From: Trogon surrucura
Taxonomy: Eukaryota > Chordata > Aves > Trogoniformes > Trogonidae
Direction: 5' to 3'
Assembly (NCBI GenBank): GCA_020746105.1
Contig: CM036629.1
Location: 5,672,501-5,736,500, forward strand
Length of the DNA stretch: 64,000 bases
This document shows, piece after piece, positions 61,346-64,000 of this stretch. Below the pieces are notes generated by a model that was given only the letters and a program-made list of their open reading frames with translations, ran no database searches and was not told where the DNA came from. Made by a program: the position numbers and the translations under genes. Position 1 is the first letter of the stretch, and every line of letters starts with the position of its first letter.

Positions 61346-64000
61346 CAATACTATAATGTACTTTCTCCATGTGTTGTGTATTTATTTCTTTCTCTCTTCT
61401 TCCTGGTTCTTGTAAAAACTTTGGAAATTATGAACTTTTTCTTGATTTCCTTAAGAAACTCTCTTACATACAGTTAAATACCAGCACCTTTTATGGTAAC
61501 AGCCCTTGGCCTGCGCAAGCCCTCTCCAACTTCATGTAAAGCTCCAGAGGGAGATGCTGTTCATCTTTATTTCCTTAATTTGTCTTTCTCTCAGAAGCTG
61601 ACCAACTTCTTCAGATTTCCTTTATTCTAAGACAGATTTGGATAGTTGTGGAGCCTCAGAGCTTGGAAGTATGGGTAGCACAGTTAGAGCAAACAGAATT
61701 TGAGGTCTTCAGTGGAGGTAGTACTGCACGAGGCTGGAATGTCGTGAACAAATGCTGACACTGCCTAAACAGCACTGATAAAAATAGTGCATCTATTGAC
61801 TCTGAGCAAAAATGGAAGGGCTCTTTTGGGTCATATACTAAAAGTTTTACGTGTTCCTCTCTAATACATCACATTCCTCAGACCTGAGGACGTGAGAGGT
61901 CTGCATCAGAGATGGGAATTGCTCATCAGAGATCCCTCTGTGCTGCTGTGGGACCGTGCCGGTTTGTACGTCCATGGGGGACAACACAAAAGGACCTGGC
62001 AATGCTGCTTTTATGAGCATCTTTTGACAGTTTTCTCCTGAAGATAGGGAATTGGAGTGTACAGAAACCCCTGATCTGACACAGCCTTGTTGACCCTTGC
62101 TGGGTCGCACGATGAAGCCTGGAAGCTGTATTTCACCTGCTACCACAGGTTGTCCTATTGCGAAATGTGTTGTTGAGGAAAGAGAAAATAGGTGCTCTGT
62201 GGCAATGCCGTGTCTCAGAAATTAATGTATGACTATTTTCTTGGTTGCTAAAACAAGATACAAAGCCTCTGAAGAAAATATTTATTAAGCCACAGATGGC
62301 AAAGCTGAGCCTCTGATTTGCCTAAATCCTTAAGAGGATTGTGGTACAGCTTATAGGAGAATCTTAGTGGCTGGATGCTCAGCTTCTTATTAGATATGTC
62401 ATACATATATACACCCACAGTGACTTGAGCAGAGAAAGTGTTTGCACTCCAGCTTTGCTAATTACACACCTTAAATTAGGGTAACAGATAACTGTTTTTC
62501 TTTTCTTCTTGTGTTAGTGGGACTCTAGACTCTCTTACACAACATGGCAAATGGCAAATCTATTTTGTATGTCTGATTTTAGATATATTTTCTGGGTTTT
62601 AATTACAAAATTGAGAGGAAGCAGTAATGGAAAGGTGATTGATCAGGGTAGTCCTACCTTTGTTTTGAACAAAGCATAGAAAAGCAGAGGATCATACCAG
62701 ATAAGTACAAAAAATAAAGGAAAATATGTAATTACTTTTATTGATGTGTCTTTCTTTCTGAGATACTGTTTTACTCGCACTCCTTTGTTCTTCCCTACGT
62801 TCTCTGAAATGCCTGTCTTTTGTTCTCCTGCTTTTATTCATCTTTATTTCTTCATATTTTACAGTTGTAGAGAGATGAGAACTGAAGACGTGATTGGAAA
62901 AGATCACAGTAATCTGTGTCCAATCTTGGCACAAACTATATTCAAGTCCTGTCTCAGTTGTCTTCATCATGCTCTCTTACACGCTGCTGAGATTCTTGTA
63001 TTTTTTGCTGGTGTTGGTAACAACAGTGGCTTTTCAGCAAAATGTGCTCGGTCCGGACAGGTGACAGTACACCACAATCTTGTTGAAATTTCCCTCATTC
63101 AGACTGTGAATTTTCTAGAAAACCCAGATCAGCTCTTAGTGAAGGGTGTGAGGGGACAGTGGTAAATGTGATTTTTAAAGGAAAGGCCAGTGCAGTGGAT
63201 TTTCATGTTTGTCAATTTTTGGATGAGGGTAATTTCCACATTTCCTGAATGAAAAAAACATTGGCCAATGAGAGAGTGAGCGGGACACAAGACATCCAGC
63301 AGTCCTGTGATGCCACCAAACTGAATAGAAACAATTATCATCTTCTGCTGGACCACATATTTCTCTGAGGAGTTGTCAGTGCTCATCTCTTGTTTGCCGT
63401 ATGTGCATTTATTATTGAGGGAGAGTTTTTGAACTGCCTGGAAAAGGGCCTGAAAGTTTGTCTGTATAAACTGTCTTCCAGTGTTTAATTTCTGCAGCTT
63501 TAGGGAGATGAAACTTTGTATGTTGCTTGACAAAATTAATTGGATTATAGGAAAGTAGCACTTTAGTTTACATTTATATTATCTTCACATTGAAGTGATA
63601 GATTCCACAGTTTTGCTAGCGGCCAGATCCGGGGAGGAGAGTTTCTTCATGAGCAATCATGAACTAGATTTTTTTCAAATTGCAACTATTTTTTGAACTT
63701 CACCTTTTGTAACAGATTCTTAGATGAATTTTGTGATACAAGTAGCACATAATAGCAGCTCTGCTTCTGTCTCTTACCTATTCTGGAGGGATCAAAGGAC
63801 CAAACCATTGTGGAGATTTAGCAGAGTCCATTTGTTCTGCTCCAGAAGAGACCTAGAGAGAGTCCAGCGTGGATGCAGGGTGAATGATCTTGAACATAAG
63901 CTAATGGGTTGCAACAGGGAGCGAATGAAATGGATAGTGTACATATAATTAGATAATTCAGCAGTGAGAATATTCTTTTCTTGATTGCTGTGATACTAAA
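61346..64000. other. Noncoding DNA, no gene recognised
   Basis: Two longer frames overlap the end of this stretch: 62746-63165 plus (139 codons) and 63129-63533 minus (134 codons). Neither contains a domain I know. The region 63260-63540 is even in composition and could be either conserved or an unrecognised repeat. The window ends in ordinary AT-rich sequence. Confidence 0.48.

Noticed and set aside
62746-63533. Adjacent 139-codon (plus) and 134-codon (minus) frames
   Set aside because: They overlap at their ends on opposite strands, and neither has a recognisable family or exon borders.

Overview
This window looks like intergenic or intronic DNA from an amniote, most likely a bird. The evidence is three relics of the CR1 LINE: two short antisense 3' ends carrying the bird-type tail (AATCATAGAAT followed by GGAAGGGACCTTAGAGATCA), and one 5'-truncated sense copy of about 640 bp. 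Old MIR/CORE-SINE relics lie between them and overall repeat density is low. I saw nothing bacterial or viral: there are no operons, ribosome-binding sites, tRNA or rRNA genes, or CRISPR arrays. Chicken or another galliform would fit, but the species cannot be fixed from the sequence alone, and crocodilians and turtles also carry CR1 and MIR.

I could not support any protein-coding exon. Open frames of 60-190 codons occur on both strands throughout. They overlap one another antisense, several lack an ATG, and the longest (51229-51792, minus) is antisense to the CR1 copy. None has a protein I recognise. Two stretches with splice-site-like borders (20423-20595 minus, and 53735-53985 plus) are given as hypotheses only.

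Layout. 1-4.2 kb: CR1 and MIR relics, a poly(A)-tailed mRNA-like 3' end on the minus strand, a 47-bp-period tandem duplication and an imperfectly palindromic ancient repeat. 7.4-8.3 kb: an AT-rich block packed with palindromic TCF/LEF-, CUT- and POU-like motifs. 12.6-13.0, 20.1-20.6, 22.7-23.7, 25.6-25.8, 30.5-30.8, 38.8-39.3, 44.7-45.3, 48.4-48.85, 56.2-56.9 and 60.2-60.5 kb: further stretches that read like conserved noncoding elements, with TAAT cores, octamers, SOX and FOX sites and no repeat signature. MIR relics lie at 2.5, 19.2, 25.4, 34.2, 55.8, 57.7 and 61.2 kb, and CR1 relics at 2.2, 43.7 and 51.4-52.0 kb.

Taken together, the absence of genes, the spaced motif-dense blocks and the scarcity of young repeats suggest a gene desert, or a large intron, around a developmental regulator. 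That is inference. Conservation was judged by eye from base composition and motif density, and only cross-species alignment can confirm it.
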